64,000 nt of DNA from Oscarella lobularis (lineage: Eukaryota > Porifera > Homoscleromorpha > Homosclerophorida > Oscarellidae). The notes beneath the pieces were generated by a model. It had not been told where the DNA came from and did not search any database. It saw only the letters and a list, made by a program, of their open reading frames with translations. Location of the stretch: positions 1,939,747 to 2,003,746 of the forward strand of contig NC_089179.1 in the NCBI RefSeq assembly GCF_947507565.1. The letters are read 5' to 3'. Positions 63,666 through 64,000 of this stretch are shown piece by piece. Position numbers and translations under genes: made by a program. Position 1 is the first letter of the stretch, and the number at the start of each line of letters is the position of its first letter.

Positions 63666-64000
63666 CACTTAAATCCACAAAAGAGGACGGGAAGCACGTC
63701 GTCGGCAAATTTCTGCGAAGTGGCTCTCGATACGGCGAGGAGGTTAACGAGTTTTTCAGCAGTCAGCAATTTGCGCCATGAATACGCCCCGAAAGAAGGG
63801 AAGGCCCGACGTACGAGGCTGGCTGGTTTTGCGGGTGAGGCGCCGTGACCAGCCACGGAAACGGCAGACTACTTCTCCAGGTCGTAGCAGAAGGAAAAGC
63901 GCAAATAGATATCGTTGGCTCCTGTGAGTCGTAAGCGACAACGAACTCCGGCTGCCGATACTTCATTGGAGAAGGAAGCTCCAGCGCCCCTAAGAAAGTG
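63666..64000. other. No gene recognised
   Basis: Overlapping plus- and minus-strand frames are open, but none has a family signal. The P-element frame is lost after PHL at about 63670. Confidence 0.4.

Overview
This window is a piece of eukaryotic nuclear genome made almost entirely of interspersed transposable elements, many nested in one another and decayed by frameshifts and stop codons. Evidence for a eukaryote includes GT-AG introns of about 50-70 bases (for example 4981-5046, 8595-8654 and 23740-23802), AATAAA signals after short reading frames, and eukaryote-specific element classes (DIRS, Helitron, PIF/Harbinger, hAT, P, piggyBac, pogo, MULE-type, LTR). Cargo such as HIRAN, RING, G2E3-like, YqaJ and RecQ genes suggests a marine invertebrate, perhaps an early-branching animal such as a sponge. 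That taxonomic guess comes from gene families remembered in such genomes and is weak. No rRNA, tRNA gene, CRISPR array or prokaryotic operon was seen.

Layout. 1-3.7 kb: transposon-type fragment, glutamine-rich reading frame and a DIRS-like retroelement (gag, RT, tyrosine recombinase). 3.9-7.1 kb: PIF/Harbinger element with TAA target duplication, carrying a transposase and a MADF-BESS gene split by a 399-bp miniature relative. 8.0-18.9 kb: an insertion cluster in two copies of an unknown repeat. It holds a 5.2-kb element carrying a RecQ helicase and an opposite-strand DUF6589-type gene, a 970-bp non-autonomous element, and two back-to-back elements, one with a HIRAN gene. All have 9-bp target duplications, exact or diverged. 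18.9-19.7 kb: minisatellite rich in CACGTG. 19.7-21.5 kb: pogo/Tigger element with a HIRAN gene. 22.0-23.5 kb: integrase-like transposase interrupted by a palindromic miniature whose ends match the RecQ element. 23.6-25.1 kb: RING-finger gene, then an array of four hairpins. 27.3-30.1 kb: MULE-type and hAT pieces. 31.2-35.7 kb: Helitron on the minus strand. 35.7-38.3 kb: second hAT. 38.6-40.4 kb: palindromic satellite and an LTR-retrotransposon leader plus gag. 42.4-45.7 kb: second RecQ gene split by two inverted-repeat elements. 46.7-49.4 kb: MULE-type, pogo and P-element remnants. 49.5-51.7 kb: probable host membrane-protein exons and a multi-exon gene of transposon-associated type. 52.9-54.1 kb: piggyBac remnant. 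56.5-60.6 kb: several tandem repeats, a G2E3-like gene fragment and a DDE transposase. 62.1-63.7 kb: YqaJ-type nuclease beside a P-element transposase.

The genes are not arranged as a pathway. The most coherent unit is the 8154-13357 element, where the helicase and the DUF6589-type protein lie within one pair of inverted repeats. This is the best candidate for an undescribed system. Its ends carry internal hairpins, it made a clean 9-bp duplication, and a 259-bp relative elsewhere in the window has the same end design and duplication length.
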